A stretch of DNA of 44,993 nucleotides from Rubrivivax sp. (GTDB lineage Bacteria; Pseudomonadota; Gammaproteobacteria; Burkholderiales; Burkholderiaceae_C), in the NCBI GenBank assembly GCA_016790435.1, contig JAEUPE010000279.1:1-44993 (forward strand), in the 5' to 3' direction. Positions 17,075-25,139 of this stretch are shown one piece after another. Position numbers and translations under genes: made by a program. Numbering within the stretch: the stretch's first letter is position 1; each line of letters begins with the position of its first letter. The notes under the pieces are model-generated. The model ran no database searches, had not been told where the DNA came from, and saw only the letters and a program-made list of their open reading frames with translations.

Positions 17075-18115
17075 TCAGGTCACCCACCCGTTGGCAATGG
17101 CGGTGTCGATCAATTCCTGGCAGATCACCGCAAACCAGTAGCCCGAATAGACCTGCCAGAAAGTGGCGCCGCAGGTCTCGGTGACGCACTTGTAGTTGCA
17201 GGGAAAGCGCTCGTTGGCCGCGTACAGGTTGATCAGGTGGATCCACATCAGCACGTCCACGATGCTCTCGATGTCGCCGACGAAGAACGTCCACCACTTG
17301 ATCCTGATGAGGTTCCCGGCGTACGTCATGGCATCGTTCAGGAACTGGTCCGACAGCACGTCGCACTGAGTCCCGCACGCGCCGAGTTTCGTCTGCGCGT
17401 CCAGCAGGTAGGCGGCCTGGCCGCGCTTGAACAGCTCCAGGAAACCGTTGCGGAAAGCGAGCAGGGAGGTCCGGTTGGGGGACAGCTGTCCGAACTCCGA
17501 CCGCGCGGCGATGCGCGCCAGTTCGGCGGTGGCAGCGGCCGAGATGCCAGCGCCGAACTTCGCGTCGACGACCTGCCTCAAGTAGACCTCCGGGACCTCG
17601 CTCATCACGATCTTGCCCCAGGCGAAGTAGTCGTGATAGGTGGTCGCAACCGACATCCTGGCGGAGCCGGCGGCGTCACGCGTGAAGAGGTCCGGCGCCA
17701 GCAGTTGCCACTTGTCGGCGGCCGCGACGTAGCCGAACAGGCACGCGAGTTCGCCCGCCGCGATCGCCATGGACCCCAGCGGGGCGTGCACGGTCATCGC
17801 CAGGTCGTACGGCGTGGGGCCGCCCGTCCTCAGGCCGACGACGCCCCCGGCGTAGCGATGGAAGCCCGTGCTCGGCAGGGTGGGTGAGTAGGCGGTCTGG
17901 AAGCCGTCGATCACGATGGACCGGCGCTCGGTCAGCGCGCCGGCCGGTATCACGACCTTGAAGCCGTAGGCGGGGTCGTTCGGATCGACCGCCAGTTCGC
18001 CCCCCTCGGGCCCGACGCTGGAATCGGGCGGGCTCGAGTCGCCACCGCCGCCGCACGACCACAACTGAGGGAAGAGAAGCAGCAGCGCGAGCCGCGATCG
18101 ATAGGTCAGTCCCAT
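17075..18115 (-). CDS. Lipoprotein with ZU5-like N-terminal domain
   Basis: A 346-residue predicted lipoprotein. A short hydrophobic signal ends in the lipobox-like LWSC with Cys21, followed by Gly and Asp/Ser/Pro residues as in a flexible tether. About residues 35-165 look like a ZU5-type beta domain of secreted bacterial proteins (EGGELAVDPND...GFKVVIPAGAL, later a PYDLAMTVHAPLG strand). The C-terminal half is helical and contains several Cys (CGTQCDV, CNYKCVTETCG), probably forming disulphides. Function unknown. It lies downstream of the MABP-like lipoprotein on the same strand with 108 bases between, and both start their mature part with CGGGGD, so they may act together on the cell surface. 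Confidence 0.78.
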   Translation of the reverse strand: MGLTYRSRLALLLLFPQLWSCGGGGDSSPPDSSVGPEGGELAVDPNDPAYGFKVVIPAGALTERRSIVIDGFQTAYSPTLPSTGFHRYAGGVVGLRTGGPTPYDLAMTVHAPLGSMAIAAGELACLFGYVAAADKWQLLAPDLFTRDAAGSARMSVATTYHDYFAWGKIVMSEVPEVYLRQVVDAKFGAGISAAATAELARIAARSEFGQLSPNRTSLLAFRNGFLELFKRGQAAYLLDAQTKLGACGTQCDVLSDQFLNDAMTYAGNLIRIKWWTFFVGDIESIVDVLMWIHLINLYAANERFPCNYKCVTETCGATFWQVYSGYWFAVICQELIDTAIANGWVT

Positions 18116-18223
18116 GGTGCCGATCTCCTCACGGCCTGCATCCTGTCGACCGCTGGCTGCCGGGCAAGCGATCGAGGGACTTGCGTGTCACACCGCGGGT
18201 CCCCGCTCGCTGGCCTTTGGTCG

Positions 18224-18892
18224 CTAGTCCTTGCAGTAGCCGATGTAGACGTAGTCGCTGATGAAGAAGAAGGGAATGGACTCCCCTTCGTTCAGATCCT
18301 GGGCGTCCCGCGGGAGGTCCGAGTAGGGCGGATTCCATTGGTCCGGCACCAACTCCTGGACCCACTCGATCTGGTACCTTCCCGCCGCCTCCGGGGGGCC
18401 GTACACCCGCTTGCCCTTGGTTCGGTTGTCGACCACGACACACCGGGCGACCGGCCCGTTCGAATTGACCACGTAGAGCCACAGCGGCAAGCCTCCCACC
18501 ACCGGGCTGCCGGCATTCAGGTCGACCGGCAGCTTCACGCCTCCCTGGGGCGTCTCGTTGTCGTGTTCGTCCACCGTGTAGATGCGGCTGACCGGCTGCC
18601 CTTCCGTGCCGTCGGCCTTGCCGGTGCGGTAGTACAGCCAGACGTAGTTCCCGCCGCTTCCCTCGTTCAGGTCGATGTTCATCAACCTGAACCCCGCCGG
18701 CGGCGCGGGTGGCACGTCGTTGCGGCCACCATCGACGAGCTGGATCTCGACGATCGCCTCACCCGTGAGGTCTGCGGGCGGTGTCACGTCGTCGCCACCA
18801 CCTCCGCAACTCCCCTGAAGCAGGCTGAACACGAGCGCCAGGGCGAGCCCACGGAAAGGCCGGGGCCTGGTTCGCCTCATCACGCTACCCAT
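18224..18892 (-). CDS. Lipoprotein resembling a MABP beta-prism domain
   Basis: A 222-residue predicted lipoprotein with lipobox LQGSC (Cys29) followed by GGGGDD. The rest contains three copies of DLN(E/A)G at residues 74, 124 and 199, each followed by an aromatic strand (NYVWLYY, LPLWLYVV, DYVYIGY). This DLNxG...YxYLYY pattern is the mark of the MABP domain, a three-sided beta-prism known mainly from eukaryotic membrane-trafficking proteins and from some bacterial toxins, where it binds membranes. The assignment is by eye. GAAAGG directly before ATG 18892 is close; an in-frame ATG at 18880 has a better distance. It may be the first gene of a pair with the ZU5-like lipoprotein. Confidence 0.75.
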   Translation of the reverse strand: MGSVMRRTRPRPFRGLALALVFSLLQGSCGGGGDDVTPPADLTGEAIVEIQLVDGGRNDVPPAPPAGFRLMNIDLNEGSGGNYVWLYYRTGKADGTEGQPVSRIYTVDEHDNETPQGGVKLPVDLNAGSPVVGGLPLWLYVVNSNGPVARCVVVDNRTKGKRVYGPPEAAGRYQIEWVQELVPDQWNPPYSDLPRDAQDLNEGESIPFFFISDYVYIGYCKD

Positions 18893-19055
18893 CCTTTCAG
18901 TTCAAGACCAACGCTCACGGCGCCACTCGCAGGGCCAGCAACGCGTCTGCATTCTTGAAGGTGGTACGCGGCTCACGTTGAGCAGGCTCAAGCACGGATG
19001 GTCCGCGCGCGGCAAATCATTCCATTCACGGCCAGTGCGCCGGCGTCATGGCGTC

Positions 19056-19075
19056 ATCTTGATGGGATCTTGATG
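19056..19075 (+). promoter_or_regulatory. Direct repeat upstream of the kdp operon, candidate KdpE site
   Basis: ATCTTGATG occurs twice with an 11-base period (19056-19064 and 19067-19075), the arrangement that OmpR-family regulators such as KdpE bind as a head-to-tail dimer. A partial tandem GGCGTCAT copy precedes it. A possible -10, TAGCAT, lies at 19118-19123 with no good -35, which fits an activator-dependent promoter. The link to KdpE is inferred from position, since kdpE is the last gene of this operon. Confidence 0.5.
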
Positions 19076-19150
19076 CGCCGAGTCCAAGTTTTTGCACCGA
19101 CTTGACGCGCCGCTTCCTAGCATCCCGCTCACTCATCGAAGGAGGATGCT

Positions 19151-19252
19151 TTGGACATCACCTACCTGCTTCTGGCGGCGGTCCTCGTCGTCGTGACGGC
19201 GCTCGCCGCCTTCGGGCTGGCGCGCCTGGCACCCCGCGGAGGTTCGCGATGA
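19151..19252 (+). CDS. Small membrane protein at the head of the kdp operon
   Basis: A 33-codon frame starting at TTG 19151, [20 protein letters not shown] and ending [16 protein letters not shown] lies at 19141-19145, about five bases before the TTG. It has one clear membrane segment with a positively charged C-terminal tail. Its stop overlaps the kdpF start in ATGA, so it is translationally coupled to the operon. It is distinct from KdpF, which follows. No name can be given; it may be a second small stabilising subunit of the Kdp complex. Confidence 0.55.
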   Translation: MDITYLLLAAVLVVVTALAAFGLARLAPRGGSR

Positions 19253-19341
19253 GCGCTTTCGCCTGGGTCGCGGGCAGCCTCGCGGTCGCCCTGGCCGTGT
19301 ACCTCTTCGCCGTGCTGCTGTTTCCGGAGAAATTCTCGTGA
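19249..19341 (+). CDS. kdpF: KdpF, small subunit of the K+-transporting ATPase
   Basis: A 30-residue single-span membrane peptide ([20 protein letters not shown], ending LLFPEKFS). The hydrophobic helix followed by a short PE(K/R)F tail just before kdpA is characteristic of KdpF, which stabilises the KdpABC complex. It overlaps the preceding small frame (ATGA) and kdpA (GTGA). Confidence 0.88.
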   Translation: MSAFAWVAGSLAVALAVYLFAVLLFPEKFS

Positions 19342-21152
19342 ACGCTTCTGGCTGGATTCAACTGATCGCCTACCTCGCCGTGCTGCTGGCGCTGGCGTGG
19401 CCGCTCGCGACGTGGATCACGCGCGTGATGGACGGCCGCTTCGCACTCGGCCGGCGCATCGAGGCACCGCTGCTGCGCGCCGCCGGCGTGCAGGGGCCTG
19501 ACGGCACGGTGGCCGAGCAGGGCTGGCTCGCCTACGCGCTGGGTCTGCTGTTGTTCAACGGGCTCGGCGTGCTCGCCGTCTATGCGTTGCAGCGCCTGCA
19601 GGCGGTGCTGCCGCTCAATCCGCAGGGCATGGCGGCCGTCAGCCCGGACTCGTCATTCAACACCGCCATCAGCTTCGTCACCAACACGAACTGGCAAGGC
19701 TACGGCGGCGAGGCGACGATGAGCTACCTCACGCAGATGCTGGCGCTGACGGTGCAGAACTTCCTGTCCGCGGCCACCGGCATCGTCGTCGTGATCGCCC
19801 TGGTGCGCGGCTTCGCGCGGCACGTGTCGCTGCGTGGCGCGATCGGCAATGTCTGGGCCGACCTGACTCGCGTGACGCTGTGGGTGTTGCTGCCGCTGTC
19901 GCTCGTGTTCGCGCTGGTGATGGTCGCCGGCGGCATGATCCAGAACTTCAAGCCCTACGAGACCGTGCAGGCGGTCGAGGCCATGACCTGGCAGGAGCCC
20001 AAGCTCGGCGCCGATGGTCAACCCCTCCAGGATGCCAAGGGCCAGCCGGTGATGGAGGACAAGAAGGGCCGGTCGCAGACGCTGGCCATGGGCCCGGTCG
20101 CCTCGCAGCTGGCGATCAAGATGCTCGGCACCAACGGCGGCGGCTTCTTCAACGCCAACTCGGCGCACCCGTACGAGAACCCGACGGCGGTCACCAACTT
20201 CGGGCAGATGCTGGCGATCTTCGTCATCCCGGCGGCGCTGTGCTTCGTCTTCGGCCGCATGGTCGGTGACGCGCGCCAGGGCGTGGCGGTGCTGGCCGCG
20301 ATGACGGCGATCTTCGTGGTTGCGGTGATTGCCGTCACGGCCTTCGAACAGCAGGGCAACCCGCTTCTCACCGCGCTCGGCGCCGACCAGGTCGCGAGCG
20401 CGACGCAGGCCGGCGGCAACATGGAAGGCAAGGAAGTGCGCTTCGGCATCCGTGCCTCCACACTCTTCGCCGCCATCACCACGGCGGCCAGTTGCGGCGC
20501 GGTGATCTCGATGCACGACAGCTTCACGCCGCTCGGCGGCGCGGTGCCGATGGTCCTGATGCAGCTGGGCGAGGTGGTCTTCGGCGGCGTCGGCTCGGGC
20601 CTGTACGGCATGCTCGTCTTCGCCGTGATGGCCGTCTTCATCGCCGGGCTGATGATCGGCCGCACGCCCGAGTACCTCGGCAAGAAGATCGAGGCGCACG
20701 AGATGAAGATGGTCTCGCTCGCCATCCTGATCGGGCCGCTGCTCGTGCTCGGCGGCACCGCCTTCGCGGTGATGACGGAGCCCGGGCGCACCGGCCTGCT
20801 CAACCCGGGCCCGCACGGCTTCTCGGAGGCGCTGTATGCCCTGAGCTCCGCCGCCAACAACAACGGCAGCGCCTTTGCGGGCCTGTCGGCGAACACGCCC
20901 TTCTACAACGTGCTGCTCGGCCTGGCGATGTGGCTCGGGCGCTTCGGTGTCATCGTGCCGGTGCTGGCCATGGCCGGCTCGCTGGCGGTGAAGAAGCGCG
21001 CTGCCGCCACCGAGGGCACTCTGCCCACGCATGGCCCGCTCTTCATCGTGCTGCTCATCGGCACCGTGTTGCTCGTGGGCCTGCTGAACTACGTGCCGGC
21101 GCTGGCCCTCGGGCCGGTGGTCGAGCACCTGATGCTCTGGAGTGCGAAATGA
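19338..21152 (+). CDS. kdpA: Potassium-transporting ATPase subunit KdpA
   Basis: A 604-residue integral membrane protein that forms the K+-selective pore of the KdpFABC pump. It begins with a GTG overlapping the kdpF stop. About ten membrane segments are visible, together with the four Gly-containing selectivity loops, for example the conserved stretches [31 protein letters not shown] and [13 protein letters not shown]. The length is slightly above the 557 residues of E. coli KdpA; the extra residues lie mostly in a loop around 200-235 ([16 protein letters not shown]). The gene ends in an ATGA overlap with kdpB. Confidence 0.98.
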   Translation: MNASGWIQLIAYLAVLLALAWPLATWITRVMDGRFALGRRIEAPLLRAAGVQGPDGTVAEQGWLAYALGLLLFNGLGVLAVYALQRLQAVLPLNPQGMAAVSPDSSFNTAISFVTNTNWQGYGGEATMSYLTQMLALTVQNFLSAATGIVVVIALVRGFARHVSLRGAIGNVWADLTRVTLWVLLPLSLVFALVMVAGGMIQNFKPYETVQAVEAMTWQEPKLGADGQPLQDAKGQPVMEDKKGRSQTLAMGPVASQLAIKMLGTNGGGFFNANSAHPYENPTAVTNFGQMLAIFVIPAALCFVFGRMVGDARQGVAVLAAMTAIFVVAVIAVTAFEQQGNPLLTALGADQVASATQAGGNMEGKEVRFGIRASTLFAAITTAASCGAVISMHDSFTPLGGAVPMVLMQLGEVVFGGVGSGLYGMLVFAVMAVFIAGLMIGRTPEYLGKKIEAHEMKMVSLAILIGPLLVLGGTAFAVMTEPGRTGLLNPGPHGFSEALYALSSAANNNGSAFAGLSANTPFYNVLLGLAMWLGRFGVIVPVLAMAGSLAVKKRAAATEGTLPTHGPLFIVLLIGTVLLVGLLNYVPALALGPVVEHLMLWSAK

Positions 21153-23260
21153 GCCTGACGAACCGGAAGGCCCTGACCCTTTTCGACCCGGCGCTGGTGC
21201 GCCCCGCCATCGCGGACTCCTTCCGCAAGCTCGCCCCGCGCCAGCAGTTCCGCAACCCGGTGATGTTCGTCGTCTATATCGGCAGCGCGCTCACCACGGC
21301 GCTGGCCCTGGCGACGCCGAGCGGCTTCACCATCGCGGTGGCGCTGTGGCTGTGGTTCACGGTGCTGTTCGCCAACTTCGCCGAGGCGATGGCCGAGGGC
21401 CGCAGCAAGGCGCAGGCGGCCAGCCTGCGCGGGCTGAAGAAGAAGACCTGGGCGAAGAAGCTGGAGGGTGAATACCGCCACGGCGAGCCGCTCACTGCGA
21501 TCAGGACGGCGATGAAATGGCACCCGATCGAGGCCGACAGCCTGCGCAAGGGCGATGTCGTGCTCATCGAGGCCGGCGACGTGATCCCCGCCGACGGCGA
21601 GGTGATCGACGGTGTCGCCTCGGTCGACGAGAGCGCCATCACCGGCGAGTCGGCGCCCGTCATCCGCGAATCGGGCGGCGACTTCTCGGCCATCACCGGC
21701 GGCACGCGCGTGCTGTCGGACTGGGTGGTCGCGCGCGTGTCGGTCAACCCGGGCGAGACCTTCGTCGACCGCATGATCGCGATGGTCGAGAACGCCAAGC
21801 GCCAGAAGACGCCGAACGAGATCGCGCTGACGATCCTGCTCGTGGCGCTGACGATCGTCTTCCTCGGCGTCGTCGCGACACTGCTGCCGTTCTCGATCTT
21901 CGGCGTCACCGCCACGGGTGCGGGGCAGCCGGTGAGCCTGGTCGTGCTCGTGGCGCTGCTCGTGTGCCTGATCCCGACCACCATCGCCGGGCTGCTCTCG
22001 GCCATCGGCGTGGCCGGCATGAGCCGCATGATGCAGGCCAACGTCATCGCCACCTCGGGCCGCGCGGTGGAGGCCGCGGGCGACGTCGACGTGCTGCTGC
22101 TCGACAAGACCGGCACCATCACGCTCGGCAACCGCCAGGCGAGTGCCTTCCTGCCCGCGCCCGGCGTCACCGAGGCCGAGCTGGCCGATGCCGCGCAGCT
22201 GGCGTCGCTGGCCGACGAGACGCCCGAGGGCCGCAGCATCGTCGTGCTGGCCAAGCAGAAGTTCAAGCTGCGCGAGCGCGACGTGGCGGCGCTCGGCGCG
22301 CACTTCGTGCACTTCACGGCCGCCTCGCGCATGAGCGGGGTGGACCTGCCCGCCAAGGCAGACAACGCGGCAGGCGCCACGCGTGCCGTGCGCAAGGGCG
22401 CCGCCGACGCCATCCGCAAGCACGTCGAGGCGCTGGGCGGCAGCTTCCCGCAGGCCTTGCAGACGCAGGTGGACGACGTGGCACGCCGCGGCAGCACGCC
22501 GCTCGTCGTCGCCGACGGCAAGAAGGCTCTCGGCGTCGTCGAGCTCAAGGACATCGTCAAGGGCGGCATCAAGGAGCGCTTCGCCGAGCTGCGCCGCATG
22601 GGCATCAAGACGGTGATGGTGACCGGCGACAACCGCCTCACCGCCGCCGCCATTGCTGCCGAGGCGGGGGTCGACGACTTCCTCGCCGAGGCCACGCCCG
22701 AGGCCAAGCTCAAGCTCATCCGCGAGCACCAGGCCGCCGGCCGCCTCGTCGCCATGACCGGCGACGGCACCAACGACGCGCCGGCGCTGGCGCAGGCCGA
22801 TGTCGCGGTGGCGATGAACACGGGCACGCAGGCGGCCAAGGAAGCCGGCAACATGGTCGACCTCGACAGCAACCCCACGAAGCTGATCGAGATCGTCGAG
22901 ACCGGCAAGCAGATGCTGATGACGCGCGGCTCGCTGACGACCTTCAGCATCGCCAACGACGTGGCGAAGTACTTCGCCATCGTGCCGGCGGCCTTCGTCA
23001 CCACCTACCCGCAGCTCGGCGCGCTGAACGTGATGCAGCTCGCCAGCCCCAACTCGGCCATCCTGTCGGCGGTGGTGTTCAACGCGCTCATCATCATCGC
23101 GCTCATCCCGCTGGCGCTGAAGGGTGTGCCTTACCGCGCCGTCAGTGCAGCGGCGCTGTTGCGGCGCAACCTCGCTCTCTACGGGCTGGGCGGCATCGTC
23201 GTGCCGTTCATCGGCATCAAGGTGATCGACATGCTGATCGCCGCGGCCGGCCTGGCCTGA
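21149..23260 (+). CDS. kdpB: Potassium-transporting ATPase ATP-binding subunit KdpB
   Basis: A 703-residue P-type ATPase that energises K+ uptake. It has the actuator loop ITGESAP (the TGES motif), the phosphorylation site DKTGT with Asp319, the nucleotide-domain motif KGA, and the hinge [17 protein letters not shown]. The membrane segment [15 protein letters not shown] carries the Pro-containing helix 4 typical of KdpB. Nearest relatives have 680-700 residues, so it is full length. It overlaps kdpA by four bases and is followed 49 bases later by kdpC. Confidence 0.98.
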   Translation: MSLTNRKALTLFDPALVRPAIADSFRKLAPRQQFRNPVMFVVYIGSALTTALALATPSGFTIAVALWLWFTVLFANFAEAMAEGRSKAQAASLRGLKKKTWAKKLEGEYRHGEPLTAIRTAMKWHPIEADSLRKGDVVLIEAGDVIPADGEVIDGVASVDESAITGESAPVIRESGGDFSAITGGTRVLSDWVVARVSVNPGETFVDRMIAMVENAKRQKTPNEIALTILLVALTIVFLGVVATLLPFSIFGVTATGAGQPVSLVVLVALLVCLIPTTIAGLLSAIGVAGMSRMMQANVIATSGRAVEAAGDVDVLLLDKTGTITLGNRQASAFLPAPGVTEAELADAAQLASLADETPEGRSIVVLAKQKFKLRERDVAALGAHFVHFTAASRMSGVDLPAKADNAAGATRAVRKGAADAIRKHVEALGGSFPQALQTQVDDVARRGSTPLVVADGKKALGVVELKDIVKGGIKERFAELRRMGIKTVMVTGDNRLTAAAIAAEAGVDDFLAEATPEAKLKLIREHQAAGRLVAMTGDGTNDAPALAQADVAVAMNTGTQAAKEAGNMVDLDSNPTKLIEIVETGKQMLMTRGSLTTFSIANDVAKYFAIVPAAFVTTYPQLGALNVMQLASPNSAILSAVVFNALIIIALIPLALKGVPYRAVSAAALLRRNLALYGLGGIVVPFIGIKVIDMLIAAAGLA

Positions 23261-23309
23261 TCTCGCCGCGTTGCGTCCCACTGCCTCCGACTGTTCCGAG
23301 GATCCGATC

Positions 23310-23939
23310 ATGTCCACTGTCCCTGTCCCCGTCTCCACTCCCGCGGCCGGGCCGTCGGCCCTGCGCGGGCTGCTGCGCCCGGCGGTCGTGCTCTTCGTCG
23401 GCCTCTCGCTGCTGACGGGGCTCGTCTATCCGCTGCTCGTCACCGGCCTGGCCCAGGCGGTGTTCCCGCATGCGGCCAACGGCAGCCTCTTCGTGCAAGG
23501 CGGCCAGGTGGTCGGCTCCGAGTTGATCGGGCAGCCGTTCGCCGACCCGAAGCACTTCTGGAGCCGCCCGTCGGCCACCGGGCCGATGGCCTACAACGCC
23601 GGCGCGTCGAGCGGCTCCAACCTGGGGCCGACGAACCCCGCGCTGGCCGACGCGGTGAAGGGGCGCATCGAGGCGCTGCGCGCGGCCGATCCGGGCAACA
23701 GCGCACCCGTGCCGGTGGACCTGGTGACGGCCTCGGCCAGCGGCCTCGACCCGCACATCAGCCGCGCCGCCGCCGACTACCAGCTGAAGCGTGTCGCACG
23801 CGCCCGCAACCTGCCCGAGGCCGACGTGCGCTCGCTCGTCGACCAGCACACCGAAGGCCGCCTGCTCGGCTTCATCGGCGAGGCGCGCGTCAACGTCTTG
23901 GCGCTGAACCTGGCGCTGGACGCCCGCGGCGCGCGCTGA
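23310..23939 (+). CDS. kdpC: Potassium-transporting ATPase subunit KdpC
   Basis: A 209-residue protein with one N-terminal membrane segment (about 17-45) and a periplasmic domain carrying the family block [20 protein letters not shown] followed by [10 protein letters not shown]. It caps the pump and increases its affinity. GAGGAT lies just before ATG 23310. The C-terminal region [20 protein letters not shown] and VLALNLALD are also typical. Confidence 0.97.
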   Translation: MSTVPVPVSTPAAGPSALRGLLRPAVVLFVGLSLLTGLVYPLLVTGLAQAVFPHAANGSLFVQGGQVVGSELIGQPFADPKHFWSRPSATGPMAYNAGASSGSNLGPTNPALADAVKGRIEALRAADPGNSAPVPVDLVTASASGLDPHISRAAADYQLKRVARARNLPEADVRSLVDQHTEGRLLGFIGEARVNVLALNLALDARGAR

Positions 23940-23964
23940 ATCCCCAGGGCCGGCGGCACCGATC

Positions 23965-24117
23965 GTGGGCGACTTCGGAGACATCGCGCTGGCGCTGCTG
24001 GCCGTCGCCGCGCCGCTGCTGCTGGCCGGCTGGCTGCTCGGCCGCAAGGCGCGTGGTGGGCCGCCGGACCGTGCCGCGCGCGACGCCCGGCCGAGGCGTG
24101 ACAACATGGCACCCTGA
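23965..24117 (+). CDS. Possible small membrane protein between kdpC and corA
   Basis: A 50-codon frame from GTG 23965: VGDFGDIALALLAVAAPLLL then AGWLLGRKARGG and a basic, Asp/Arg-rich tail. One membrane helix with positive residues after it would put the tail in the cytoplasm. The gene lies 25 bases after kdpC and 21 bases before corA, so it sits in the operon line. There is no strong ribosome site and the start is a GTG, so the call is weak. Confidence 0.35.
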   Translation: MGDFGDIALALLAVAAPLLLAGWLLGRKARGGPPDRAARDARPRRDNMAP

Positions 24118-24138
24118 TCCACTCGTCATCCGAACGGC

Positions 24139-25104
24139 ATGCTGATCAACTGTGTCGCCTACCAGGAGGGCCGCAAGCTCGCCGACATCCCCGTGGAAGA
24201 GATCGGCGCCACCTTGCGCCGCACGGGCACCTTCGTCTGGGTGGCGCTGCGCGACGCCACCGAGGCCGAGATGGCGCAGATGCAGCGCGAGTTCGACCTG
24301 CACGAGCTGGCCGTCGAGGACGCGCTCAAGGGCCACCAGCGGCCCAAGCTCGAGGAGTTCGGCGACACCCTGTTCGCGGTGCTGCACCTGATCGAGCCCG
24401 AACGCGGCGAGTGGCACGTGGGCGAAGTGGCCGTCTTCGTCGGCCGCAACTTCGTGCTCTCGGTGCGCAACCGCAGCCAGCAGCACTTCCTCGGCGTGCG
24501 CGAACGCTGCGAGCGCGAGCCCGAACTGCTGCGCTTCGGTGCCGGCTTCGTCTTCTATGCGCTGATGGACGCGGTGGTCGACCGCTACTTCCCGCTGCTC
24601 GACGGCCTGGAGACCGAGCTCGAGAAGATCGAGGAGCAGATCTTCGAGCACGGCGCAGCACGCGTGAACATCGAGCGGCTCTATGCGCTCAAGCGCCGCG
24701 CCACGCAGCTGCGGCATGCCGCCGCGCCGCTGCTGGAGGTGACCGACAAGCTGCACGGCGGCCGCGTGCCGCCGGTCTGCACCGGCGTGCAGGACTACTT
24801 CCGCGACGTGCAAGACCACCTGGTGCGCATCAACAGCGGCATCGACACGATGCGCGACACCATCGGCACCGCCATCCAGGTCAACGTGTCGATGGTCGCC
24901 ATCGAGCAGGGCGAAACGACCAAGCGGCTGGCGGCCTGGGCCGCCGTGTTCGCGGTCTGCACGGCGCTGGTCGGCGTGTGGGGCATGAACTTCGAGCACA
25001 TGCCCGAGCTGAAGTGGCGCTACGGCTATGCGATGGCGCTCGGCGCCATCGTCACCGCGGCGGTGGCGATGTACTGGCGCTTCCGCCGCGCCGGCTGGTT
25101 GTGA
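24139..25104 (+). CDS. corA: CorA family divalent cation channel
   Basis: A 321-residue CorA-type Mg2+/Co2+ channel of the inner membrane. The large cytoplasmic N-terminal domain includes HELAVEDALKGHQRPKLEEFGD and FAVLHLIEPERGEW; the long stalk helix follows; two C-terminal membrane segments flank the signature GMN (about residues 281-283, VWGMNFEHMPE). The start MLINCVAYQEG is an ATG; there is no other sensible start. It lies between kdpC and kdpD on the same strand, 35 bases before kdpD, so it is very likely co-transcribed with the K+ pump. Confidence 0.93.
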   Translation: MLINCVAYQEGRKLADIPVEEIGATLRRTGTFVWVALRDATEAEMAQMQREFDLHELAVEDALKGHQRPKLEEFGDTLFAVLHLIEPERGEWHVGEVAVFVGRNFVLSVRNRSQQHFLGVRERCEREPELLRFGAGFVFYALMDAVVDRYFPLLDGLETELEKIEEQIFEHGAARVNIERLYALKRRATQLRHAAAPLLEVTDKLHGGRVPPVCTGVQDYFRDVQDHLVRINSGIDTMRDTIGTAIQVNVSMVAIEQGETTKRLAAWAAVFAVCTALVGVWGMNFEHMPELKWRYGYAMALGAIVTAAVAMYWRFRRAGWL

Positions 25105-25139
25105 CCCGCGCGGGCTGAGACGAGACGCGCCACGCAGCG

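Noticed and set aside
21089-23338. 749-codon minus-strand frame over kdpB and kdpC
   Set aside because: Both kdp genes are certain on the plus strand, and the antisense product is Asp/His/Arg-rich without any motif.
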